From Alkaliphilus sp. (lineage in GTDB: Bacteria > Bacillota > Clostridia > Peptostreptococcales > Thermotaleaceae), in assembly GCA_018335765.1 (NCBI GenBank), contig JAGXRU010000173.1, positions 1 through 12,642 on the forward strand: a stretch of 12,642 nucleotides of DNA, read 5' to 3'. Below are positions 1 through 5,772 of this stretch, piece after piece. The position numbers were made by a program, and so were the translations under genes. The first letter of the stretch is position 1; the number at the start of each line of letters is the position of its first letter. The notes beneath the pieces were generated by a model. That model worked only from the letters and a program-made list of their open reading frames with translations, was not told the origin of the DNA and did not search any database.

Positions 1-1100
1 TCCTCATGACAGGAAACACTAAATTTTGATTCTTTGAAGATATCAATTGCCCTCCGCTGTTCTTGACCTGTAGAAAATGCCAACCTAACAACTCCGTCTC
101 TGCCTTCCCTAGCATGGACAATCTCTATTTCCTTGATATTAATACTATGTTGACCCATCATACGGGTTATTTTTCCTAGCATTCCTGGTTGATCCTGAAC
201 ATCTATCATGATGTCAAACAACCTCGGAATGGCATCTTTCATGTTCTTTGGTATTAGATCTCTAATCTGCTTTGCCCTGCTTAGGGTATCAATAATGTTT
301 TGATGCTCCTCTTTCAGTAAATTTAATTTAAAAGCTCTAAGACTAAATTCCAATTCTTCTATTCCCTTTATTACTTCGTCCTTATTCATAAAAAGAATAT
401 CCTTCCACATACAAGGATTCGCTGAAGCGATCCTTGTGGTATCCCTAAAGCCTCCCCCTGCATAAGAGAGATAGTTTGTTTCTTGGTTTCTGTCTAATAG
501 CGTTACTAGCAGTCCTGCCATCAAATGAGGTATATGACTTATTAACGCTGTGACATGGTCATGATCTTCTGCACTGATAATGACTGGATAGGCACCCAGT
601 CCCTGTATTAATCTTTTTAATCTTAGTGTATTTTCATTTGACTCTCCCTCGGTTGGGGTTATGAAATAATAGGCATTCTCAAACAAATAAGGTGAGGCTG
701 ATTGAATGCCTGTTCTTTCAGAGCCAGCCATAGGATGTCCGCCTATGAACCGGATATGCTTTGGCAGGGTTGTTTCCGCCAGTGTCATTGGATACTTCTT
801 CACACTCCCCACATCTGTCACAAGGGTATTTGGACGTAAATAAGGAGCGATTCCATTAAAAACATCTTCATAATGTCCCATGGGTGTTGCTATAATAACC
901 AAATCAGGCTCTTGAACTGCATCAATCAAGCTTGTAGTATAATCATCTACAGCTCCTAGTTTTTTTGCTTCTATTAGGGCATCTATAGAAATATCTTGTC
1001 CAAATATTTTACCGCCAAAGCCTGACTTTTTAAGGGCTAGAGCAATAGAACCTCCTATAAGACCCATTCCTATTATTGATATTCTTTTAAAATCCTCCAT
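1..1100 (-). CDS. tyrA: Prephenate dehydrogenase with C-terminal ACT domain (partial, 3' end outside window)
   Basis: Oxidatively decarboxylates prephenate to 4-hydroxyphenylpyruvate with NAD+, the committed step to tyrosine, in the cytoplasm. I translated 366 codons; the frame is still open at base 1, so only a short C-terminal tail is missing. Seen: a Rossmann GMGLIGGS at residues 11-18, ATPMGH at 71-76, the family signature GGHPMAGSERTG at 120-131, an all-helical dimerisation region (about 180-290), and an ACT domain from about 294 (RLFDIMIDVQDQPGMLGKI), which in this family suggests amino-acid feedback control. The ATG at 1100 is preceded by GGGAGAG with 6 bases of spacing. The gene is divergent from the aroF unit, so the two aromatic-pathway enzymes share one 280-base regulatory region. 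Identification is firm. Confidence 0.95.
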   Translation of the reverse strand, partial: MEDFKRISIIGMGLIGGSIALALKKSGFGGKIFGQDISIDALIEAKKLGAVDDYTTSLIDAVQEPDLVIIATPMGHYEDVFNGIAPYLRPNTLVTDVGSVKKYPMTLAETTLPKHIRFIGGHPMAGSERTGIQSASPYLFENAYYFITPTEGESNENTLRLKRLIQGLGAYPVIISAEDHDHVTALISHIPHLMAGLLVTLLDRNQETNYLSYAGGGFRDTTRIASANPCMWKDILFMNKDEVIKGIEELEFSLRAFKLNLLKEEHQNIIDTLSRAKQIRDLIPKNMKDAIPRLFDIMIDVQDQPGMLGKITRMMGQHSINIKEIEIVHAREGRDGVVRLAFSTGQEQRRAIDIFKESKFSVSCHE

Positions 1101-1188
1101 TTTTTACTCTCCCTTATTATAAATATAATGCATATATTTATATTTATAAACCAATAATACTATATCATGGCAATTTAATTTAATCCTT

Positions 1189-1217
1189 ATGATACGCTAC
1201 TAAAAAACATTAGTCAA
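1189..1217 (-). promoter_or_regulatory. Predicted sigma-A promoter of tyrA
   Basis: On the minus strand, TTGACT (1217-1212) is followed by exactly 17 bases and TATCAT (1194-1189). Transcription would start near 1182, leaving a leader of about 80 bases before the tyrA ATG. The leader is very AT-rich. I see no T-box or riboswitch-like conserved core in it. Confidence 0.6.
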
Positions 1218-1321
1218 CCATTGTCTGAAAATTTATTTAACAACTTGAACAGCTTCTTTTCCATATTATAGGCAAGTTCTACTTTCATAAACTTTTTTAA
1301 TAAGACATAAATTTTTTTCTA

Positions 1322-1350
1322 TTGACAAATCGATTTCATATTCATATAAT
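1322..1350 (+). promoter_or_regulatory. Consensus sigma-A promoter for the leader ORF and probably aroF
   Basis: TTGACA (1322-1327), a 17-base spacer and TATAAT (1345-1350) make a perfect match to the housekeeping consensus, so this should be strong. The predicted start is near 1357, about 26 bases before the leader ORF. There is no room for another promoter between the downstream terminator and aroF, so aroF most likely depends on read-through from here. Confidence 0.85.
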
Positions 1351-1382
1351 GTGTAATAAATATATTTACAAAGGTGATGGCT

Positions 1383-1556
1383 ATGTTAAATTCAATTAAA
1401 AACTTATTATTAAAGTCAATCGGTTATTTTATTTCCTTTATCTGGGGCTACTTCTTTTTTAGCGCTGGTTATTTTGCGTTCAACAAAATTGAATATACCG
1501 AAAAATTTAACTTTAATAAGAAAATCCTTTTTCTGTCACCCATAGGGGTATTTTAA
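1383..1556 (+). CDS. Aromatic-rich 57-residue leader peptide or small membrane protein upstream of aroF
   Basis: I do not recognise a family. The 57-codon frame starts at ATG 1383, six bases after AAAGGTG; the upstream in-frame GTG (1374) and ATG (1377) overlap that ribosome site and are less likely. Composition is striking: 11 Phe, 4 Tyr and 1 Trp (28% aromatic), with 11 of the 19 residues 15-33 aromatic, including FFF at 24-26 and GYF at 14-16, 22-24 and 29-31. Residues 12-36 could also form one membrane span, with a lysine-containing tail after it. It sits between a consensus promoter and an intrinsic terminator, directly ahead of DAHP synthase, the entry enzyme of aromatic synthesis. I infer a regulatory leader peptide sensing charged Phe/Tyr tRNA; a small membrane protein is the alternative. 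Translation is likely given the ribosome site; the function is uncertain. Confidence 0.6.
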   Translation: MLNSIKNLLLKSIGYFISFIWGYFFFSAGYFAFNKIEYTEKFNFNKKILFLSPIGVF

Positions 1557-1576
1557 GCTCATATAGCTTTTAAAAC

Positions 1577-1612
1577 AAAGGAGTCTCTTGCAAAGGGACT
1601 CCTTTTTATTTT
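1577..1612 (+). terminator. Intrinsic terminator / candidate attenuator between leader ORF and aroF
   Basis: AAAGGAGTC (1577-1585) pairs with GACTCCTTT (1597-1605). The pairing continues inward through U-G, C-G and two U-A pairs to a 3-base GCA loop, about 13 bp in all. A U-rich tail (TTATTTTG) follows. It begins 20 bases after the leader ORF stop and ends about 35-40 bases before the aroF start. A TCCTTT segment at 1525-1530, inside the leader ORF, could pair with AAAGGA of the left arm, a possible but weak (6 bp) competing structure. Confidence 0.8.
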
Positions 1613-1646
1613 GTATTAACAATAATAAAAATTAGGAGGAATTAAA

Positions 1647-2651
1647 ATGGTAGTTGTAATGAAACCAGGAGCACCAAAAGAAATGATTGTAAAGTTGGAA
1701 AAAAAGTTGGAAAGTTTAGGCTGCATTGTCCATAAATCACAAGGTCAAGACTATTGCTTGTTGGGACTTGTAGGAGATACCCGCAGTATAGATCAGAGTC
1801 AAATAGAAGCCAATAATTACGTTGAAAAGATTTTGCAAGTAGAATACCCATTTAAGCTGGCTAGTCGAATGTTTCATCCTGAAAATACAGTGGTCGATGT
1901 GTGTGGTCATAAAATAGGAGATAATAGCATAACTATAATGGCGGGTCCTTGTGCCGTTGAAAGCGAGGAACAACTCCTTACCATTGCCCATCTAGTGCAG
2001 AAAGCAGGTGCCCATATTCTAAGAGGAGGTGCTTTTAAGCCGAGGACATCACCTTATAGCTTCCAAGGTATGGAAGAAGAAGGATTGAAATTATTGAGAA
2101 AAGCAAAAGAACAAACAGGAATGCCCATAGTCACCGAGGCAATGTGCGTTGAAACCTTTGATCTTGTTAATGAATATACAGATATCATACAAATTGGTGC
2201 AAGAAACATGCAAAACTATGCTTTATTAAAAAAGGCAGGCAAGAGCAGAACACCCATCCTTCTTAAAAGAGGTATGTCCGCCACCATCGAAGAATGGCTA
2301 ATGTCTGCAGAGTACATCATCGCTGAGGGAAATACCAATGTTATTCTTTGCGAGCGTGGGATAAGAACCTTTGAAAAATACACAAGAAATACCTTGGACT
2401 TGAGTGCTGTTCCTATGATTAAGGAGCTTAGTCATCTTCCCATAATTGTAGATCCCAGTCACGGCACTGGAAAATGGAGTATGGTGGAGCCCATGTCTAA
2501 GGCTGCAGTGGCAGCAGGAGCTGATGGCTTGATCATAGAGGTTCATCACCAGCCAGAAATGGCGATATCTGATGGTGCTCAATCTCTTAAGCCAGAAAAT
2601 TTTGCGAAACTTATGACTTCTATTCATAAAATTTCAGCCCTTTTGTCTTAA
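1647..2651 (+). CDS. aroF: 3-deoxy-7-phosphoheptulonate (DAHP) synthase, type I-beta with N-terminal regulatory domain
   Basis: Condenses phosphoenolpyruvate and erythrose 4-phosphate to DAHP, the first step of the shikimate pathway. The 334 residues are close to the 338 of the Thermotoga maritima enzyme. Residues 1-70 form the ferredoxin-like domain that binds Tyr/Phe in that enzyme. The barrel begins with IMAGPCAVES (97-106). The metal ligands known from T. maritima fall at the same numbers here: Cys102, His272, Glu298 and Asp309. KPRTSP (131-136) and DPSHGTGK (269-276) are substrate-binding motifs. The ATG at 1647 follows AGGAGGA with 6 bases of spacing. Feedback inhibition through the N-terminal domain is expected from the family. 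Transcription appears to come through the leader ORF and terminator upstream. Identification is firm; the symbol follows Bacillus/Clostridium usage (also called aroA or aroG). Confidence 0.95.
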   Translation: MVVVMKPGAPKEMIVKLEKKLESLGCIVHKSQGQDYCLLGLVGDTRSIDQSQIEANNYVEKILQVEYPFKLASRMFHPENTVVDVCGHKIGDNSITIMAGPCAVESEEQLLTIAHLVQKAGAHILRGGAFKPRTSPYSFQGMEEEGLKLLRKAKEQTGMPIVTEAMCVETFDLVNEYTDIIQIGARNMQNYALLKKAGKSRTPILLKRGMSATIEEWLMSAEYIIAEGNTNVILCERGIRTFEKYTRNTLDLSAVPMIKELSHLPIIVDPSHGTGKWSMVEPMSKAAVAAGADGLIIEVHHQPEMAISDGAQSLKPENFAKLMTSIHKISALLS

Positions 2652-2704
2652 TAATTGAACTGATATGTGTATTACAAAGAATCTCCTTGGTATGCAGGTC
2701 ATAT

Positions 2705-2753
2705 GTCCACATACTTAGAAAAATTATTGTTAAATTTTTCTAAGTATGTGGAC
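2705..2753. terminator. 21-bp perfect inverted repeat after aroF (possible terminator)
   Basis: Arms 2705-2725 and 2733-2753 are exact reverse complements around a 7-base loop (ATTGTTA). It lies 54 bases after the aroF stop, where a terminator is expected. There is no U-run after either end of the stem, so it is not a textbook intrinsic terminator. It could also act as an mRNA 3'-end stabiliser or be a copy of a small dispersed palindromic repeat. Confidence 0.5.
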
Positions 2754-2762
2754 TGACTTATT

Positions 2763-2787
2763 GTTTCAATATGATTAATTTGGGTAA
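2763..2787 (+). promoter_or_regulatory. Possible sigma-B-type promoter ahead of the ytxH-like gene
   Basis: GTTTCA (2763-2768), a 13-base spacer and GGGTAA (2782-2787) resemble the general-stress sigma-B consensus (GTTTAA, about 13-15 bases, GGGTAT). The start would fall near 2795, 40 bases before the ytxH-like ATG. The ytx genes of B. subtilis are sigma-B controlled, which fits. No good sigma-A promoter is visible in the same interval. It is a short match, so moderate to low confidence. Confidence 0.4.
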
Positions 2788-2835
2788 TTAATATAGAAGA
2801 ATAAAGAAAAGAATAAAGAAATAAGGAGTGATCAT

Positions 2836-3204
2836 ATGAAACTACTAAAAGAGTTGCACAGAAAGAAAAAGATTGAAGCTAGAAAAAAAGTTGCTAAACG
2901 CGTCGCTTTAGGTACCCTGGTTGGAGGATTACTAGGCAGTGCCGCTGGCATTTTTTTGGCACCAGATTCAGGTAAAAATACTAGACAAAAAATACATAAC
3001 ACTGCTAAAGATGCTAAAAACAATTTAGAAAGAAATATCGACGAGAAAAAGAAACAGGTTGAAGAGGTTATTCAGAATAAGAGGACTAAAATCCGAACTG
3101 CTGTTGAAAGAATAAGGAAGTTAGGAAGAAATGTCCAAGAAGATGTGGTTGTCACTACTGAGCCTATCAAAGAAGATACTACCAAAGAAAATACAAAACT
3201 GTAA
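2836..3204 (+). CDS. YtxH-like membrane-anchored stress protein
   Basis: 122 residues. A lysine/arginine-rich start (1-22) leads into a Gly/Ala-rich hydrophobic segment (about 23-42, GTLVGGLLGSAAGIFLAP), then the YtxH-family signature LAPDSGKNTR (41-50), and a long charged coiled-coil-like tail (about 50-105) ending in a Thr/Glu/Lys-rich stretch. The family is tied to general stress in Bacillus; its biochemical role is not known. The start is well supported by AAGGAGTGATC (2823-2833). The DUF948-like gene starts 24 bases downstream, so the two are co-transcribed, as ytxG and ytxH are in Bacillus, though in the opposite order. Confidence 0.85.
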   Translation: MKLLKELHRKKKIEARKKVAKRVALGTLVGGLLGSAAGIFLAPDSGKNTRQKIHNTAKDAKNNLERNIDEKKKQVEEVIQNKRTKIRTAVERIRKLGRNVQEDVVVTTEPIKEDTTKENTKL

Positions 3205-3228
3205 TATGGTGATAGAAGGAGCGATAAA

Positions 3229-3627
3229 ATGAATGCAACCATTCGTCTTGGGGATTTGGGACTACTCTTATTGATGTCAGCTTTTATAGTATTGATCGTG
3301 TATGCTATATTGATGTTGAAAAATATTAACGAAACCTTAAAGATTGTAAGAAAATTAGTTGAGGATAATAGGGAAAACATTGATCAAATCCTTGATCAGG
3401 CTCCTTCCATTGCTGCCAATATTGAAAGTATCAGTGGCGATTTAGCACACGATGTCAAAGCCGTACAGGGAACCATAGACCAACTTGCTGGTATCTCTGA
3501 GGTAGCCGCTGGTTCTCTTGCTGAAAAAACCGATGTGCTCAGCAGTATTATGGGAGTTGTTCAAGTAGTTTATTTTATAAAAAATCTAACAAATGGCTTC
3601 AAAAAAAAGAAAAAGTGGTGGATCTAG
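3229..3627 (+). CDS. DUF948 (YtxG-like) membrane protein
   Basis: 132 residues with one N-terminal membrane span (about 8-30, LLLLMSAFIVLIVYAILML) followed by an extended helical region (about 33-110) of the low-complexity, methyl-accepting-protein-like kind typical of DUF948, and a short basic end (GFKKKKKWWI). AAGGAG sits 9 bases before the ATG. It is the second gene of the pair with the YtxH-like protein. The two may work together at the membrane; that is inferred from conserved pairing. No catalytic motif is visible, so no enzymatic role is suggested. Confidence 0.75.
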   Translation: MNATIRLGDLGLLLLMSAFIVLIVYAILMLKNINETLKIVRKLVEDNRENIDQILDQAPSIAANIESISGDLAHDVKAVQGTIDQLAGISEVAAGSLAEKTDVLSSIMGVVQVVYFIKNLTNGFKKKKKWWI

Positions 3628-3677
3628 TAGCTATGTCGCTAGTTGACGATAGTCGCTTAAAGTCCAGACTAATAAAG

Positions 3678-3707
3678 AAACAGTGGAGGGTTCATTCTCC
3701 GCTGTTT
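3678..3707. terminator. Bidirectional terminator between convergent genes
   Basis: AAACAGTGGAG (3678-3688) pairs with CTCCGCTGTTT (3697-3707), 11 bp with one G-U pair in RNA, around an 8-base loop. It lies 51 bases after the DUF948-like stop, and the TGA of the leftward HD-domain gene (3692-3694) falls within its loop. T-rich sequence flanks both sides (AAATTTTG rightward, CTTTATT leftward). Confidence 0.7.
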
Positions 3708-5197
3708 AAATTTTGATGGATCTGGAAAAAAAAGGTGGGCTCTTCCTTGATATATGCTATGGCTCTGCTTTTTTCCGGTGGAATTTTACCAAAAAATATA
3801 CTTTTTCTAACAAAATCTATTAATTCACTATATTTTTCTTCATCAACCCGTGGGAACTCTTTTTCTATATCTCTTTCAGTGATAACATGATTTATGTTTA
3901 TGATATCCTTAAACCTCGTAAGATAATTATTTGCCAAGTATTCAACGTGAACCTTATACATACCCATTTCTTCATGGGGACATAAAAGTTTTCTTGTGGC
4001 TATGATATCTGCCAAAGAAACGATCAATACATCTAATGTATCCTCTCCAAACTTTGCGAATAAATCATATGTGGCTTTTGCACTTACGTCATTGTTTTTA
4101 TACAATGTTAAAGGCCACATATGCTCCTTCACCAGCTTGCATAGGATTTTTTTTCCCTTGTCACCAAGTTTCAAACGATCAGAAATCCGTTCTGCAATCT
4201 GCATACCTGCAATTTCATGACCCTTAAACCTAACCCTGCCTGATTCATCTATTTTCCGAGAAGCGGGTTTTCCTATATCGTGAAATAGTGCTGCCAATTT
4301 TACGATCTCCAGCCTTGTATGTCCATCGCATACTATTTGACTGGAATGTTCTTCATAGGCTTTTCTCAAATGATTTTCAAAATATCCTTCGGCATAAATA
4401 ATGCTCTCAGCCACTTTTAAGGTGTTTAGGGAATGAGTCCAAGAATCCACCACATGATATTTGCATCTTCCAATTTCTTTCATGGGTTCTATCTCGGGAA
4501 AAATTTTATTTAAAATATTTAACTGTTTGTCCATAAAATTGAAATAATAATAGGTTTTTTTCAATTTTAGAATTATAAATAATTCTTTAGCAATTTCTTC
4601 CCAATCACCATTCTCAAGAAACACGGCATTTTCAATAATGGAATACATAGTGCTATTTTCTAGATTGAAATCTAATTCCGCCATAAATCTGACTGCCTTT
4701 AACATACTAACCGGCGTAGCTGAAAAATTTTGAGGTTGCATACATCTTACCAATCGATCGTTAAAATCCTTTAACCCTCCCATGGTATCTATGATTTCAT
4801 TGAAATTGATACTGCCATCTTCCTCCACTTTCATTGCCAAAGCCTCAATGGAAAAAATGCTTTTGTTTAAATAATCATCAATAGAAATATCTCCTAAATT
4901 CTCAAACACTACTAATAGTTTTTCGTGATTTTTATTAAGCTCAACTTTACACAAATCCTTGTGATCCATAATCAGCCGTCCATCATTTAAGCTGGCAAAA
5001 CTCATCCCAAGACTTCTTACATCATCCCTAATAAGCATTTTAATCTCATCTGAGCCTCTTTTCAAGAGTCTGTCTCGTATAAAAGTATCAGACAAATAAA
5101 TGTCTGATTTTGTAATATTTTTGACTTCTTTCAAGAACGTTTCTATTAATGCATTCAAAATATGTTCACTCCTCATAGGGTCTTCTCGTCTAAACAT
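3692..5197 (-). CDS. HD-domain phosphohydrolase with degenerate CCA-adding-enzyme-like N-terminal half
   Basis: 501 residues aligning by eye along the tRNA nucleotidyltransferase / poly(A) polymerase family. Head-domain landmarks are recognisable but lack key residues: the GG-x-RD-LLG region reads SDTFIRDRLLKRG (36-48); the two metal-binding Asp of D-x-D are Glu51 and Lys53; RRDFTINALA reads KSIFSIEALA (112-121); and the nucleotide-selecting E-D-x-x-R reads A-T-P-V-S (160-164). The HD domain is intact: His255, HD at 306-307 (LFHDIGK), His327, His359 and Asp397. I infer a pseudo-nucleotidyltransferase with an active metal-dependent phosphohydrolase; the substrate is unknown. The start is uncertain: ATG 5197 and ATG 5176 have poor ribosome sites, while TTG 5158 lies 8 bases after AGGAGTGA. 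It is not a true CCA-adding enzyme unless the motifs tolerate these changes. Confidence 0.8.
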   Translation of the reverse strand: MFRREDPMRSEHILNALIETFLKEVKNITKSDIYLSDTFIRDRLLKRGSDEIKMLIRDDVRSLGMSFASLNDGRLIMDHKDLCKVELNKNHEKLLVVFENLGDISIDDYLNKSIFSIEALAMKVEEDGSINFNEIIDTMGGLKDFNDRLVRCMQPQNFSATPVSMLKAVRFMAELDFNLENSTMYSIIENAVFLENGDWEEIAKELFIILKLKKTYYYFNFMDKQLNILNKIFPEIEPMKEIGRCKYHVVDSWTHSLNTLKVAESIIYAEGYFENHLRKAYEEHSSQIVCDGHTRLEIVKLAALFHDIGKPASRKIDESGRVRFKGHEIAGMQIAERISDRLKLGDKGKKILCKLVKEHMWPLTLYKNNDVSAKATYDLFAKFGEDTLDVLIVSLADIIATRKLLCPHEEMGMYKVHVEYLANNYLTRFKDIININHVITERDIEKEFPRVDEEKYSELIDFVRKSIFFGKIPPEKSRAIAYIKEEPTFFFQIHQNLNSGE

Positions 5198-5234
5198 TAC
5201 CTCTAAATTATAAAGAAAACTTAGTTCGAAGCTT

Positions 5235-5282
5235 GGCGTTACTAATACTGTCGCTTATAGAAGCGAGAGTATTAGTAACGCC
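5235..5282. other. Strong hairpin in the region upstream of both the HD gene and abrB
   Basis: A 15-bp perfect stem (GGCGTTACTAATACT / AGTATTAGTAACGCC) is extended by 6 more pairs (TCGCTT / AAGCGA) after one G-G mismatch, closing on an ATAG loop. It lies between divergent starts, so it cannot be an ordinary gene-end terminator. It would be in the leader of the leftward HD gene if that transcript starts beyond 5282. No U-run follows directly on either side. Confidence 0.6.
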
Positions 5283-5401
5283 GCTGAGATAAACATCAAT
5301 ACCTTTAGTATTATTTTAATTATATTATATTTAGTAACTTTTGGTCTATATCTTTTCTTTCCAATATCTCAATATTAAATCGATTTTATTTAAATTTTTA
5401 G

Positions 5402-5430
5402 TTGACTTTTATTTACAATTTTGGTACTAT
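5402..5430 (+). promoter_or_regulatory. Sigma-A promoter of abrB
   Basis: TTGACT (5402-5407), a 17-base spacer and TACTAT (5425-5430) predict a start near 5437, about 37 bases before the abrB ATG. The two 0A boxes lie just downstream of this start. Confidence 0.75.
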
Positions 5431-5446
5431 TTAAACGAGAGAAACA

Positions 5447-5463
5447 TGTCGAAATATGTCGAG
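5447..5463 (+). promoter_or_regulatory. Tandem Spo0A-binding (0A) boxes controlling abrB
   Basis: TGTCGAA (5447-5453) is a perfect 0A box and TGTCGAG (5457-5463) matches 6 of 7. Their starts are exactly 10 bp apart, one helical turn, on the same strand, just downstream of the predicted transcription start. This reproduces the tandem arrangement through which Spo0A~P represses abrB in B. subtilis. The second box overlaps the abrB ribosome site. Confidence 0.75.
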
Positions 5464-5473
5464 GAGGAAAAAA

Positions 5474-5710
5474 ATGAAATCCACTGGTATTGTAAGAAAG
5501 GTTGATGAATTAGGTAGAATTGTAATTCCAATTGAGCTTAGACGTACTTTGCAAATAGATCAAAAGGATGCTTTGGAAATCTATGTGGACGGTTCCCAGA
5601 TTATATTAAAAAAATATGAACCAGCTTGTATTTTCTGTGATCAAGCAAAAGATGTAATCAATTTTAAAGGGAAAAATATCTGTCCAGATTGCACACAGGA
5701 ATTAAAATAA
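5474..5710 (+). CDS. abrB: Transition-state regulator AbrB with C-terminal double-CxxC segment
   Basis: DNA-binding regulator of post-exponential and sporulation genes. The first ~50 residues are near identical to B. subtilis AbrB as I recall it (GIVRKVDELGRIVIPIELRR at 5-24, with DNA-contact arginines 8, 15, 23 and 24), forming the swapped-hairpin AbrB fold. The C-terminal part differs from Bacillus: C52-x2-C55 and C70-x2-C73 suggest a small zinc-binding end, typical of clostridial AbrB proteins. I chose ATG 5474 (78 residues) because GAGGAGG lies 7 bases before it; the in-frame ATG at 5456 is upstream of that ribosome site and sits in the 0A boxes. It is convergent with the rsmI side, as in B. 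subtilis. Identification is firm. Confidence 0.95.
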   Translation: MKSTGIVRKVDELGRIVIPIELRRTLQIDQKDALEIYVDGSQIILKKYEPACIFCDQAKDVINFKGKNICPDCTQELK

Positions 5711-5715
5711 GCTCC

Positions 5716-5760
5716 ACAATAAAAGCTTGTGTTCTGCACAAGCTTTTATTGTTTTGTTTA
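5716..5760 (+). terminator. Terminator of abrB
   Basis: ACAATAAAAGCTTGTG (5716-5731) pairs perfectly over 16 bp with CACAAGCTTTTATTGT (5737-5752) around a 5-base loop, followed by TTTGTTTA. It starts 5 bases after the abrB stop. The leftward DUF1858 gene stops at 5773, so the same stem can serve both convergent genes. Confidence 0.85.
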
Positions 5761-5772
5761 TTATCAAATAAT

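Noticed and set aside
1357..1646. T-box or known riboswitch ahead of aroF
   Set aside because: No T-box core (AGGGTGG-x-ACCGCG) or other conserved riboswitch core is visible, and the space is filled by a translated-looking frame.
1642..2627. Open frames of 69-109 codons antisense to aroF
   Set aside because: They lie opposite a clearly conserved gene, lack ribosome sites and match no family; they are shadows of the aroF codons.
3072..3380. 102-codon antisense frame spanning the YtxH/DUF948 junction
   Set aside because: It crosses two well-supported genes and their ribosome site, with no start signal of its own.
3692..5197. Calling this gene cca (CCA-adding enzyme)
   Set aside because: All catalytic landmarks of the nucleotidyltransferase head are altered, so the family resemblance does not support that activity.
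5456..5473. Upstream ATG at 5456 as the abrB start
   Set aside because: It precedes the GAGGAGG ribosome site and lies in the 0A boxes; the ATG at 5474 gives the conserved MKSTGIVRKV start.
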